Shown: positions 28,108-36,467 of the stretch, piece after piece | Position numbering within the stretch: position 1 is the stretch's first letter | Layout of the letters: every line of letters starts with the position of its first letter | NCBI RefSeq assembly: GCF_947169445.1 | Contig: NZ_CAMVPU010000010.1 | Location: 39,572-103,571, forward strand | Direction: 5' to 3' | DNA length: 64,000 nt | Source of the DNA: an uncultured Butyrivibrio sp. | Lineage (GTDB): Bacteria; Bacillota; Clostridia; Lachnospirales; Lachnospiraceae | Notes under the pieces: model-generated | Seen by the model: only the letters and a program-made list of their open reading frames with translations | What the model was told of the DNA's origin: nothing | Databases searched by the model: none | Program-made: the position numbers and the translations under genes

Positions 28108-29877
28108 TTATTCGACGTCAGCCAAAGCTAGAGCACCTTCCTCGCCGGTACGGATCTTTACTACATTATCAAGTGTGTAAACGAATATCTTTCCGTCTCC
28201 GATATGGCCAGTGTAAAGAGTCTTCTTAGCTGCCTCTATAACGTCCTCAACCGGAATCTTGCTTACAACAACCTCAAGCTTGATCTTGGGAAGGAGAGTG
28301 GCATCCATCTCGACTCCACGATACATTTCGCCAGAACCTTTCTGGACGCCACATCCCATGACTTGAGTAACAGTCATCCCGGTAACTCCAAGATCATTCA
28401 TAGCTCTACGCAACTTGTCGTAGCGGGACAACTTAGCGATAATAACAACTTTATGTATACCTGTATCTGTATGTACCGGTGCTGAAACAACCGGTACTGA
28501 AGCGTTCTTCTGGAAAGCTGTAGCCTCTGCATAATCGCTTACGCCAAGGTCTGTGTTTTCATTAACGGCCATCTGAAGTGTGTTAGAAACATCCATGATC
28601 GCAAATCCTGAGTAAGCTGATGCAAGACCATGTTCTGTTGAATCAAGTCCAAGAATTTCTTCCTCTTCAGTTACTCTAAGTCCAAGAACTGCCTTGATAA
28701 CAAGGAATGTAATTGTGATTGTTACTGCAGTCCATGCTGCTGTTCCAAGGAAGCCTATAAACTGGATTCCAAGAAGCTTAAATCCGCCGCCATAGAAAAG
28801 ACCTACCATCTCATTTCCTGCTGCATCTGCGATTGAATATCCTGGAGCTGTATTTGTGGCAAATAGACCTACAGCAATTGTTCCCCAGATACCGTTCAGG
28901 CAGTGTACTGAAACAGCGCCTACAGGATCATCAATGTGAAGCTTATAATCAAGAAGCCAAACGCCAAAGCAAACAAGAAGTCCGGCTACAATACCGATCA
29001 CGATAGCACCGAATGCATCTGTAACATCACAAGGAGCTGTAATAGCTACAAGACCTGCAAGTGAAGCGTTAAGACACATTGAAACATCAGGCTTACCATA
29101 TTTAACCCATGTAAAAATCATACAGGTTACTGTAGCAAGTGCAGGAGCTATTGTAGTTGTAACAAATACACTGCCAAGCTGTTCAACAGATGTACAAGCT
29201 GCTCCGTTGAATCCATACCAGCCAAGCCAGAGGATGAATACACCAAGAGCTGCAGCTACAAGGTTATGTCCTGGGAATGCGTTAACCTTTACGATCTTGC
29301 CTGACTTATCTCTTTCAAACTTGCCAATTCTGGCACCAAGGAAAGCTGCTCCGATAAGAGCTGAAATACCACCAACCATGTGAATACAGGTAGAACCTGC
29401 AAAATCATGGAAGCCCATCTGTGAAAGCCAGCCACCGCCCCAGGTCCAGTGAGCCTCAATAGGATAGATGATTGCTGAGATTACTGCCGAGTACACGCAA
29501 TAGGAGATGAATTTTGTTCTCTCAGCCATGGAGCCTGAAACGATAGTTGCTGTCGTTGCACAGAAAACCAGATTAAATACGAAATTAGACCAGTCGAAGT
29601 TAGCATAATTTGTAAAAATGTCAAAACCGGGTCTTCCAATAATTCCGGATAAATCTTCACCGAGTAATAAACCAAAACCAATAAGAATAAAAACTACTGT
29701 ACCAATACAGAAATCCATAAGATTCTTCATTATGATATTTCCTGTATTCTTTGCTCTGGTAAAACCAGCCTCACACATTGCAAAGCCTGCCTGCATCCAG
29801 AACACCAATGCAGCGCCGATCAAAAACCATACACCAAACACGGTGGAATCAATAGCACTTAAGATTTCCTCACTCAT
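28108..29877 (-). CDS. Ammonium transporter fused to a PII signal protein
   Basis: Residues 1 to about 405 form an Amt channel with eleven expected membrane helices (FWMQAGFAMCEAGFTRAKN, SGSMAERTKFISYCVYSA, WTWGGGWLSQMG, LDSTEHGLASAY). After a linker, residues 474-589 form a complete GlnK/PII domain (IHKVVIIAKLSRYDKLRRAM). It has the T-loop tyrosine Tyr519 in GSGEMYRG and the C-terminal signature GDGKIFVYTLDNVVKIRTGEEG, slightly split here. Separate AmtB and GlnK normally interact to block the channel under ammonium excess; the fusion would make this intramolecular. First gene of the operon, preceded by an attenuator-like leader. Confidence 0.95.
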   Translation of the reverse strand: MSEEILSAIDSTVFGVWFLIGAALVFWMQAGFAMCEAGFTRAKNTGNIIMKNLMDFCIGTVVFILIGFGLLLGEDLSGIIGRPGFDIFTNYANFDWSNFVFNLVFCATTATIVSGSMAERTKFISYCVYSAVISAIIYPIEAHWTWGGGWLSQMGFHDFAGSTCIHMVGGISALIGAAFLGARIGKFERDKSGKIVKVNAFPGHNLVAAALGVFILWLGWYGFNGAACTSVEQLGSVFVTTTIAPALATVTCMIFTWVKYGKPDVSMCLNASLAGLVAITAPCDVTDAFGAIVIGIVAGLLVCFGVWLLDYKLHIDDPVGAVSVHCLNGIWGTIAVGLFATNTAPGYSIADAAGNEMVGLFYGGGFKLLGIQFIGFLGTAAWTAVTITITFLVIKAVLGLRVTEEEEILGLDSTEHGLASAYSGFAIMDVSNTLQMAVNENTDLGVSDYAEATAFQKNASVPVVSAPVHTDTGIHKVVIIAKLSRYDKLRRAMNDLGVTGMTVTQVMGCGVQKGSGEMYRGVEMDATLLPKIKLEVVVSKIPVEDVIEAAKKTLYTGHIGDGKIFVYTLDNVVKIRTGEEGALALADVE

Positions 29878-29944
29878 ACACTTTCTCCTCTCCGCTTTTC
29901 ATCACATTTTTACAGTGACGCTCCGTCCTAAAATTCTTTAGAAC

Positions 29945-30001
29945 AAAAAACGCGACGCAACAGGCACAACTTTTTCGTTGTCTAATGCCCCATTGCATCG
30001 C
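29945..30001 (-). promoter_or_regulatory. Attenuator-like leader of the nitrogen operon
   Basis: On the minus strand, GCGATGCAA (30001-29993) pairs with TTGCGTCGC (29960-29952), with an inner ACAAC/GTTGT stem. Six Ts follow (29950-29945), giving a terminator in the 5' leader. The same 5' arm can instead form GATGC-AATGGG-GCATT (29999-29984), a hairpin with a six-base loop having A at 1 and G at 4. Those loop features, and exclusion of a terminator, are known for RNA targets of ANTAR antiterminators on nitrogen genes. A second hexaloop hairpin expected upstream was not found. Confidence 0.55.
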
Positions 30002-30030
30002 TTCTAATTCTAATCAATATTTCGACACCC

Positions 30031-30070
30031 TTATACGCATATACTCCGCGGATTTTGTATATCCGTATAA
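30031..30070 (-). promoter_or_regulatory. 14-bp-arm inverted repeat in the amtB leader
   Basis: TTATACGCATATAC (30031-30044) and GTATATCCGTATAA (30057-30070) are inverted with one mismatch. The 12-base loop contains TCCGCGGA, itself palindromic. It lies between the lacI-type terminator and the attenuator. It may be an operator for the nitrogen operon or an RNA hairpin in its leader. Confidence 0.45.
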
Positions 30071-30073
30071 ACG

Positions 30074-30107
30074 AAAAGGCGCCTTAGAGTAGTATCTCTA
30101 AGACGCC
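30074..30107 (-). terminator. Terminator of the LacI-type regulator gene
   Basis: Stem GGCGCCTTAGAG (30078-30089) with CTCTAAGACGCC (30096-30107), one mismatch. On the minus strand the stem is followed by TTTTCGTTT. The 170 bases between it and the regulator's stop show no other feature. Confidence 0.75.
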
Positions 30108-30277
30108 CTTGTCTTTATGTTTATGAATTATAAAACCATTAGTAAAACCATGTCAAGCATTTTGTATACAATAATACAAATATTTTTTACTGAGCTGCTG
30201 TGTCATGGCAGAACCATTAAGAATAACTTGAATGAATATACTTTTTTCTTAGTCACACCTGCTCCTCCTCTAATAAG

Positions 30278-31342
30278 CTACTTTGCCTTACAAACTGATT
30301 GCCTTACGACCATCTCACAAGGAATTTTATACACCTGCGGCTTAGCTTCATATTCCAGATCCAGCAAAACCCCATTTGCATTTTCCAGCTTTTCCAGCAG
30401 CAGCTCTGCTGACTTTTTGCCTATCTCCCTAAGCGGCAACGCTGTTGTTGTAAGCTGTGGTCTAAAGAACGCCGAGATGCTTTCATTATCAAATCCGACT
30501 ACGGATACATCCTCACCTATAGATATCCCCTTCTCATATAGGTAATCATATATGCCTCCGGTCATTAAGTCCGATACCCCAAAGAGTGCCGTGACTTTCT
30601 GTTCCATCAGCTTCTTAGCTCCCTCGTAGCCGGCCTTTCTGGACCAGTCCCCGTAATAGATAAGCTTCGGATCAAAGAGAAGTCCTTTTTCAAACATAGC
30701 TCTCTGATACCCCATCAGTCGCTGCGCGGTGTGGATATTATCTATACGTCCGCCCACAAAGCCTATTCTCTCATGGCCATTAGCAGTCAGATACGAGACA
30801 ATCTCATAAGCACTAAGCTCATCATCAATGACTACAGAAGGAATATCTTTCGACTCCGAGTATGCATAGCACATTACAACCGGAAGATCTGTGAACTTGT
30901 TGAATGTCTTTATAATTCTCGCATGACCTGCCACATAGATTATTCCATCCACCTGAGATGCCAATACATCGTTAATTACAGGATCAATTACTGAATGATA
31001 TTCTGAATCTCTTCCGTACCATGTATCCTGCCATCTGTCATAAAGACGAAGATTGTGGACCACCACTCTGTAGTCCATTTTCTCGCAGGTCTCCATTATG
31101 CTCTCAATAATGGTTGGAGAAGTGAACTGTGCTATATCTTCGGCAATAAGTGCTATTGTCCTCGTCCTCTTGATACGAAGTCCCTTAGCCATTACATTTG
31201 GCCTATAACCAGTTTCCTTGATCACTTCCATGATCCGTCTTTTAGTTTCATCACTGGTTTTGGCCTTGCCGTTTATTACGTTAGACACGGTTGTCACGGA
31301 AACTCCGCACTTTTCCGCGATTTCTTTCAGGGTTACCATCAT
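30278..31342 (-). CDS. LacI-family transcriptional regulator
   Basis: 354 residues. N-terminal LacI helix-turn-helix (VTLKEIAEKCGVSVTTVSNV, then INGKAKTSDETKRRI and the hinge), followed by a periplasmic-binding-protein-like sensor (about 60-345) that would bind a sugar. The start MMV has AAGGAG 6 nt upstream; either Met is possible. It is divergent from the GH120 beta-xylosidase gene. The shared region has three copies of an operator-like word, so I infer that it controls the xylosidase gene and itself. The effector, perhaps xylose or a xylo-oligosaccharide, is inferred from the neighbour only. Confidence 0.92.
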   Translation of the reverse strand: MMVTLKEIAEKCGVSVTTVSNVINGKAKTSDETKRRIMEVIKETGYRPNVMAKGLRIKRTRTIALIAEDIAQFTSPTIIESIMETCEKMDYRVVVHNLRLYDRWQDTWYGRDSEYHSVIDPVINDVLASQVDGIIYVAGHARIIKTFNKFTDLPVVMCYAYSESKDIPSVVIDDELSAYEIVSYLTANGHERIGFVGGRIDNIHTAQRLMGYQRAMFEKGLLFDPKLIYYGDWSRKAGYEGAKKLMEQKVTALFGVSDLMTGGIYDYLYEKGISIGEDVSVVGFDNESISAFFRPQLTTTALPLREIGKKSAELLLEKLENANGVLLDLEYEAKPQVYKIPCEMVVRQSVCKAK

Positions 31343-31665
31343 CTCTCCTTAAAAAAGCCCACCACTTCCGATAATTCGGCAAGTTGTTATCAGACTGGCT
31401 TTATTTGGTTGGTAAATCGTTAAACTCGATTTTACTATACTGTTTCGCAAACACTATTGTCAACACTTTTTATCATTTTGTACATAAAATACAATCTTCA
31501 TCGGAAACTTTTGTATAATTTAACTTTGACAGGCAAGCAATAAATCAATAATATGAAATAAGTTACTATTTTTTAACGATAAATGCGCAATAATATGCAT
31601 GTTTTGCTGATACGTTGCCATTTCTTGCCATGTTTATCGTTCAACAAGAAAAGTGAGGTTTTTTC
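31343..31665. promoter_or_regulatory. Divergent regulator / xylosidase control region
   Basis: The 323 bases between the LacI-type gene and the beta-xylosidase gene hold no gene. Three related words occur: TAAATCGTTAAAC (31413-31425), ATTTATCGTTAAAA on the minus strand (31571-31584) and GTTTATCGTTCAAC (31632-31645). The first also lies in an inverted repeat TAAATCG/CGATTTTA. One site is near the regulator's start, the last is 20 nt before the xylosidase ATG; this fits repression of both genes. Confidence 0.6.
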
Positions 31666-33675
31666 ATGGTTATCTACGTTGATGCTGCGGCCTTCAAAGA
31701 TGGTGACGGCAGTGAAAAGAGGCCCTTCAAGCACATAAACGACGCAGCCAGAATTGCTGTAGCCGGAGATGAAATTGTAGTAAAACCCGGAATATACAGA
31801 GAACATGTCATCCCAGTAAATGCTGGAACCAAAGACTCTCCGATTGTTTACCGTTCAGAATCACCTTTGGGCGCAGTTATCACAGGAGCCGAAGAAGTTA
31901 CCGGTTGGAAAAAGGTAAAGGGAAATACCTGGACTGTTCGCATAAGTAACACAATATTCGGAGACTATAACCCTTACATAGAAAGAGTATATGGAGACTG
32001 GTATTTTTCACCTATTATCAGACATACCGGATCTGTCTTTTTAAATGACAGCATGATGTATGAAGCATCCTCACTTGATGAATGCCAAAAAGGCAAAGGC
32101 GATCCTCTTGCCTGGGATCAGAATGCTGCCAAGTACCTGTGGTATACAGAACAGGATGAGAAAACCAACGAGACTGTTCTGTACGCCAACTTCCAGGGCC
32201 TGGATCCGGAAAAAGAGAAGGTAGAGATCAGTGTACGCCGCAATGTCTTTATGCCTACCAAGAACCATGTTAATTACATCACGGTCAGTGGTTTTGTGCT
32301 CTGTAAAGCTGCCACAACCTGGGCTCCGCCTGCTGCTTACCAGGACGGCATGATCGGCCCTCATTGGAGTATGGGATGGATTATCGAAGACTGTGAAGTT
32401 TACGGAAGCCGCTGCTGCGGTATTTCTCTGGGAAAATACTTAGATGAAGAAAACGATATGTATTTTACTCAGAAGCAGGTAAAGAGTCCAACTCAGATGG
32501 AAAGAGATGCTGTCTGCAGAGGTCAGTACCATGGCTGGTTAAAAGAAAAAATCGGTCATCACATCATTCGCCGCTGCCATGTTCACCACTGTGAGCAAAC
32601 CGGTATCGTAGGAAGAATGGGTGCCGTATTCTCAACTATTGAAGATTGTGATATCCATGATGTCTGTACATCACAGCAGCTTGGCGGTGCAGAGACAGCC
32701 GGAATCAAGCTTCATGCGGCAATTGATGTCACTATCAGACGAAATCACATATATAACTGTATCATGGGTGTATGGCTTGACTGGGAAGCACAGGGAGCAA
32801 GAGTCAGTCAGAACCTGATGCATGACAACTATAGACATAATGGATTAAAGCAGGCTCCCGGAGCAATGTTCTCTACCGATGTATTTATCGAAGTTGGCCA
32901 TGGCCCTACACTAATAGATAATAACATCCTGCTTTCACCAACAGCTATCATCATTCCTAGTGAAGGAATTGCTGTAGTGCATAACCTTGTTTTGGGCGGC
33001 TTTGGCCTTATCAACTCTGGTGTAGACAGCATTGTTAACGGTCAGAGAGAACCAAGGTTTACTCCTTACCACATCCGTCACAGGACAGAAGTTGCGGGCT
33101 TTATGACAATTCTTCACGGCGATGACAGAATATATAACAACATCTTTATTCAGCAGCATCCTGTAACTGACAAGAAAAAGACTGCTGCCGACGCCGAGTA
33201 TGAAGTAGTAGGTACAAAGCCCTTTGATATCTTCCCGTCTTACGAAGAGTGGATAGGCCAGTTTGACTTTAATAAAAATCCTGACATGGGAGCTCTTGCA
33301 GAAGCTCACTTTGGTCATCTTCCAGTCTGGCTTGAAGGTAATGCGTACTTTGGCGGCGCAACTATCTGTAAGCACGAGAAGAAAAAGAATCATATGGAAG
33401 ATAAAAAGACAAAGGTCACAATTGAGATTAAAGAAAAGAGCGGTGACTGGTATCTTAAGACAAATGCCGGAAAAGCACTCGGTGATTTCCTCTGCAGCGT
33501 GATCACTACAGATACTCTCGGCAAAGCTTTTGAGCCTGAGCAGAGATTTGAAAATCCTGATGGCACTCCAATTACTTTTGACAATGATTTCTTTGGAAAC
33601 CACAGAAACACAAATACTATTCCGGGACCTATTGCCAAGCTTGATAACAAGGAATTACTTGTCTGGAAAAAATAA
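31666..33675 (+). CDS. Beta-xylosidase, glycoside hydrolase family 120
   Basis: 669-residue parallel beta-helix enzyme expected to release xylose from xylo-oligosaccharides. It matches remembered Thermoanaerobacterium saccharolyticum XylC along most of its length: FGDYNPYIERVYGDW, YANFQGLDPEKEKVEISVRR, WAPPAAYQDGMIGPHWSMGW, AGIKLHAAIDVTIRRNHI. By that comparison the nucleophile is Asp372 (WLDWEAQG) and the acid/base Glu409 (VFIEVGHG). About 14 extra residues (HNGLKQAPGAMFST region) lie between them. There is no signal peptide, so it is probably cytoplasmic. GAGG lies 8 nt before the start. Monocistronic, with a terminator, under the divergent LacI-type regulator. Confidence 0.9.
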   Translation: MVIYVDAAAFKDGDGSEKRPFKHINDAARIAVAGDEIVVKPGIYREHVIPVNAGTKDSPIVYRSESPLGAVITGAEEVTGWKKVKGNTWTVRISNTIFGDYNPYIERVYGDWYFSPIIRHTGSVFLNDSMMYEASSLDECQKGKGDPLAWDQNAAKYLWYTEQDEKTNETVLYANFQGLDPEKEKVEISVRRNVFMPTKNHVNYITVSGFVLCKAATTWAPPAAYQDGMIGPHWSMGWIIEDCEVYGSRCCGISLGKYLDEENDMYFTQKQVKSPTQMERDAVCRGQYHGWLKEKIGHHIIRRCHVHHCEQTGIVGRMGAVFSTIEDCDIHDVCTSQQLGGAETAGIKLHAAIDVTIRRNHIYNCIMGVWLDWEAQGARVSQNLMHDNYRHNGLKQAPGAMFSTDVFIEVGHGPTLIDNNILLSPTAIIIPSEGIAVVHNLVLGGFGLINSGVDSIVNGQREPRFTPYHIRHRTEVAGFMTILHGDDRIYNNIFIQQHPVTDKKKTAADAEYEVVGTKPFDIFPSYEEWIGQFDFNKNPDMGALAEAHFGHLPVWLEGNAYFGGATICKHEKKKNHMEDKKTKVTIEIKEKSGDWYLKTNAGKALGDFLCSVITTDTLGKAFEPEQRFENPDGTPITFDNDFFGNHRNTNTIPGPIAKLDNKELLVWKK

Positions 33676-33727
33676 GCTTAAGAAATACATATGGTAACTA
33701 TTTCCTAAAGTTTTTTAAGGCAACATA

Positions 33728-33762
33728 ATAGGGATGGCAGCTAATTGGGCTGTCATCCCTAT
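33728..33762 (+). terminator. Terminator of the beta-xylosidase gene
   Basis: A 13-bp stem (33728-33740 with 33750-33762, one wobble), loop CTAATTGGG, followed by TTTTATCTTT. It may also end the convergent CotH gene. Confidence 0.85.
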
Positions 33763-33774
33763 TTTTATCTTTAT

Positions 33775-35748
33775 TTATCCCCTAAACCTTCTCTGTCTTT
33801 TGAATACTAGTGCGAAACCTATAGCTACCAGAATTGCTACTGCTGATACTCCTGCATAAATGTAATCAGTTACGGAAACTTTAGAGAATGAAAACTCACC
33901 AAATCCTTCAGGAGGGCTGAAGCTATCATCGTCGCCTCCAGGTCCACTTGGCGGGCTAAAGCTATCTGAGTCTCCCCCAAAACCACCAGAACCGCCTCCG
34001 GGGAAGCCATTGCCTCCACCGCCGCCCATAGAGCCCATGTCGGAAATGGTAATTGCAGATGCATCAATTAGATTTGTACTATCTTCTTTCTGACCGGAAT
34101 CTGTTGATGGTATAGTTCCATCAAGCTGACCTTCTATACTCTGACATCTTTGTTCAACGAACTGTCCCATTGTTTCAACAGCCTTCTCAAATTCTTCCAT
34201 GCTGCAGAACTTTGTAGGATCTTTTTCAACATACTCATAGATCATGTTGTATGTTTTATTTACAAGCTCTTCAAGATAGCCACTGGTATAGAACTGATCA
34301 ATAAACTCCTGATAGAGCATGTGGTAATCCTCTGTATACTCTTCAGTAGAAGTAATCCATGAGAACATTGGTCTGTCATTGCTTCCTTCAGTTACGGACT
34401 GAGGTGTATCAATAGGGTCATTGACAACGTCTGTTGCATCCTGTCCCTGGAAGGTACCGTAGGCAAGGTTATAATCCCATGGAATCATTGAAAGCTTGCC
34501 ATCTTCTTCATAGAGATAGTAGTTATGGATCATGTTGCCGGTATAACTGTCTCCATTGACTACAAAGTTATGAACAACCATGTATCTCATAACTTCCTCT
34601 ACATCTACTCCATTAGCAATCTCCTCGGAATCTGCATTTTCTATTCCTTCACTAAGTGACTTTAACGCCCTAATTAGACGCTTTTTATCTGCAGTAGTTG
34701 CATTTGTCTTTGCACTGTTAAAAATTGTTGAATAGCTGTCTATATCATCATCGGAGTACTGAAGCTTGGCATCACTGCTGCCCATTCCAAAGTTTGGCAT
34801 GTTTCCACCTTGGAAATCAGTCATTTCGCCATCTCCGAAATCTTGCATCTCTCCATTTCCGGAGTCAGGCATATTTCCACCTGAGAAGTCTCCACTTGGA
34901 GGACTGTTTTTGTCAGTTGCATTTGAATCCGAATCTGAGCTCTTTTCCTTCGAATCTCGTTTATGTTTTTTCTCAGATTTTTCTTCGGAGTCGGATTCTG
35001 TCTTTTCACTTGAATCTTCCTTGGAAGCATCAGATGATTTCTTTTCGAATGGATTATCCATTCCAAGTTCATCAAAGTCCAGATCCTTCATATCAAATCC
35101 GCCGCCGTTACCACGACCGCCGCCCATCGACATACTGTCAGGCTTATAAAGATCTCCATAATTAGTTCCATATGTTCTTTCAAGGAAAGAATCTTCAACT
35201 GCCTCAACTGCCAGATAGAGTCCCCAGTCCTCACCGTTGACTGTTATGTAGCAATAGCTCACAAGCGGTGAATCTACGCCAAACTCATTCATAAGAGTAT
35301 AGGCGATATAATCTTTCATCATTGTATAATCTTGAATAAGATTATTAAGACACAACTTGTCAAGGCCATGATAGTTTCCTGCTGTCTCATAAGCATCAAA
35401 CTCTATCTTCAGGCTATATCTTTCACTTCCAAGCTGAGAAACTGTACTAAGCGAGGTATTACCTTTAGCTCTGATACCTACATTTTTTACCGTTTCACCA
35501 TCAATTGTCACATCAGCAACGGAGTATTCCTCTGAAGTCGCATTTTCTATAAAACTGTCCCAGTCATCCATTGCTATATCAATTGTATGGACATAGCTGT
35601 CATCAAAAAGCGAATCCTCGTATCCAAAAGAGATCGTGCTGTCCGCCTTAACACCAAGAGCGCTGCTATTCATAAATAATACAGTAACAAGAACCGCCAG
35701 GACTGTGATGATGACGCATATTTTGTTTATGTTTTTGTTACTAACCAT
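33775..35748 (-). CDS. CotH-family protein kinase-like, membrane anchored
   Basis: 657 residues with an N-terminal membrane/signal segment (ICVIITVLAVLVTVLFM) and a C-terminal membrane helix (YIYAGVSAVAILVAIGFALVF) followed by Arg/Lys. The extracytoplasmic CotH kinase-like fold is split by a low-complexity insertion (about residues 205-330) rich in Asp, Ser, Lys and Gly. Family motifs: VGIRAKGNTS, NNLIQDYTMMKDYIAYTLMNE, YLAVEAVEDSFLER and IPWDYNLAYG. CotH of Bacillus spores is a secretory-pathway kinase; a spore role is not implied here. AAGGAG lies 5 nt before the start. It is the last gene of a VTC / DUF4956 / CotH operon, a recurrent cluster thought to act in cell-surface assembly. Confidence 0.85.
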   Translation of the reverse strand: MVSNKNINKICVIITVLAVLVTVLFMNSSALGVKADSTISFGYEDSLFDDSYVHTIDIAMDDWDSFIENATSEEYSVADVTIDGETVKNVGIRAKGNTSLSTVSQLGSERYSLKIEFDAYETAGNYHGLDKLCLNNLIQDYTMMKDYIAYTLMNEFGVDSPLVSYCYITVNGEDWGLYLAVEAVEDSFLERTYGTNYGDLYKPDSMSMGGGRGNGGGFDMKDLDFDELGMDNPFEKKSSDASKEDSSEKTESDSEEKSEKKHKRDSKEKSSDSDSNATDKNSPPSGDFSGGNMPDSGNGEMQDFGDGEMTDFQGGNMPNFGMGSSDAKLQYSDDDIDSYSTIFNSAKTNATTADKKRLIRALKSLSEGIENADSEEIANGVDVEEVMRYMVVHNFVVNGDSYTGNMIHNYYLYEEDGKLSMIPWDYNLAYGTFQGQDATDVVNDPIDTPQSVTEGSNDRPMFSWITSTEEYTEDYHMLYQEFIDQFYTSGYLEELVNKTYNMIYEYVEKDPTKFCSMEEFEKAVETMGQFVEQRCQSIEGQLDGTIPSTDSGQKEDSTNLIDASAITISDMGSMGGGGGNGFPGGGSGGFGGDSDSFSPPSGPGGDDDSFSPPEGFGEFSFSKVSVTDYIYAGVSAVAILVAIGFALVFKRQRRFRG

Positions 35749-35757
35749 TTATGCTCC

Positions 35758-36429
35758 TTAACCCATGTACTCGCCGTTGTAGCTTACAAGGACTGCGCTG
35801 TTTACGCCTTCCATATCAGCAAGTTCATTTACAAAATCTGTATTGTCTTCCTTAAGTCTTACTTCGATATTCAGCTCAAGATTTCCCTTCTGGGCACTCT
35901 TGCTCTTTACAACGAATTTATCAGTTTTTGATTTAATAAACTCAGTAGCCTTAACCTCCGCGTCATGTCCTGTGCAGTTTACAACTACAATGTAAGGCAT
36001 AAGATAGGATTTCTTATTTACAAATACAAGAAGAATAATTCCGATGATAATGCTGCCAAATACTGCAAGTGGAATCATTCCTGCTGCCAGAACTATGCCC
36101 ACACCGATTGACCAGAATAAAAACGCAATCTCAAGGGGTTCCTTAATTGCAGCTCTGAAACGCACGATAGAAAGTGCACCTACCATTCCAAGTGAAAGAA
36201 CCACGTTACTGGTTACTGCAAGAATTACAAGGGTTGTGATCATTGTCAGGGCCACAAGAGTTACTCCGAAGCTTGATGAATACATAACTCCCTGATAAGT
36301 CTTCTTATATACAAGAAAAATGAAAACACCGATTGCAAAGGCAAGAACAATTGCAATTACCATGTCTAATACACTCACACTTGTTACATTCTCAAGAAAG
36401 CTTGATTTAAATACATCACTAAAACTCAT
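35758..36429 (-). CDS. DUF4956 membrane protein
   Basis: 223 residues from ATG 36429 (AGGAG 10 nt upstream). Four membrane helices lie in the first 150 residues (MVIAIVLAFAIGVFIFLVYK onward), with the conserved cytoplasmic loop LSLGMVGALSIVRFRAAIKEP. A cytoplasmic ferredoxin-like domain follows. Function unknown; the family nearly always lies beside VTC-domain and CotH genes, as here. Confidence 0.85.
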   Translation of the reverse strand: MSFSDVFKSSFLENVTSVSVLDMVIAIVLAFAIGVFIFLVYKKTYQGVMYSSSFGVTLVALTMITTLVILAVTSNVVLSLGMVGALSIVRFRAAIKEPLEIAFLFWSIGVGIVLAAGMIPLAVFGSIIIGIILLVFVNKKSYLMPYIVVVNCTGHDAEVKATEFIKSKTDKFVVKSKSAQKGNLELNIEVRLKEDNTDFVNELADMEGVNSAVLVSYNGEYMG

Positions 36430-36467
36430 TTTTATTATTCTCCTCATTAAAAAATATTTTTATTGTT

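Noticed and set aside
32935..33603. 222-codon frame antisense to the GH120 gene
   Set aside because: Inside a recognised beta-xylosidase; Cys/Phe-rich composition typical of antisense frames.
34725..35165. Ser/His-rich frames antisense to the CotH gene
   Set aside because: They arise from the repetitive acidic insertion of CotH; two different frames give similar low-complexity output.
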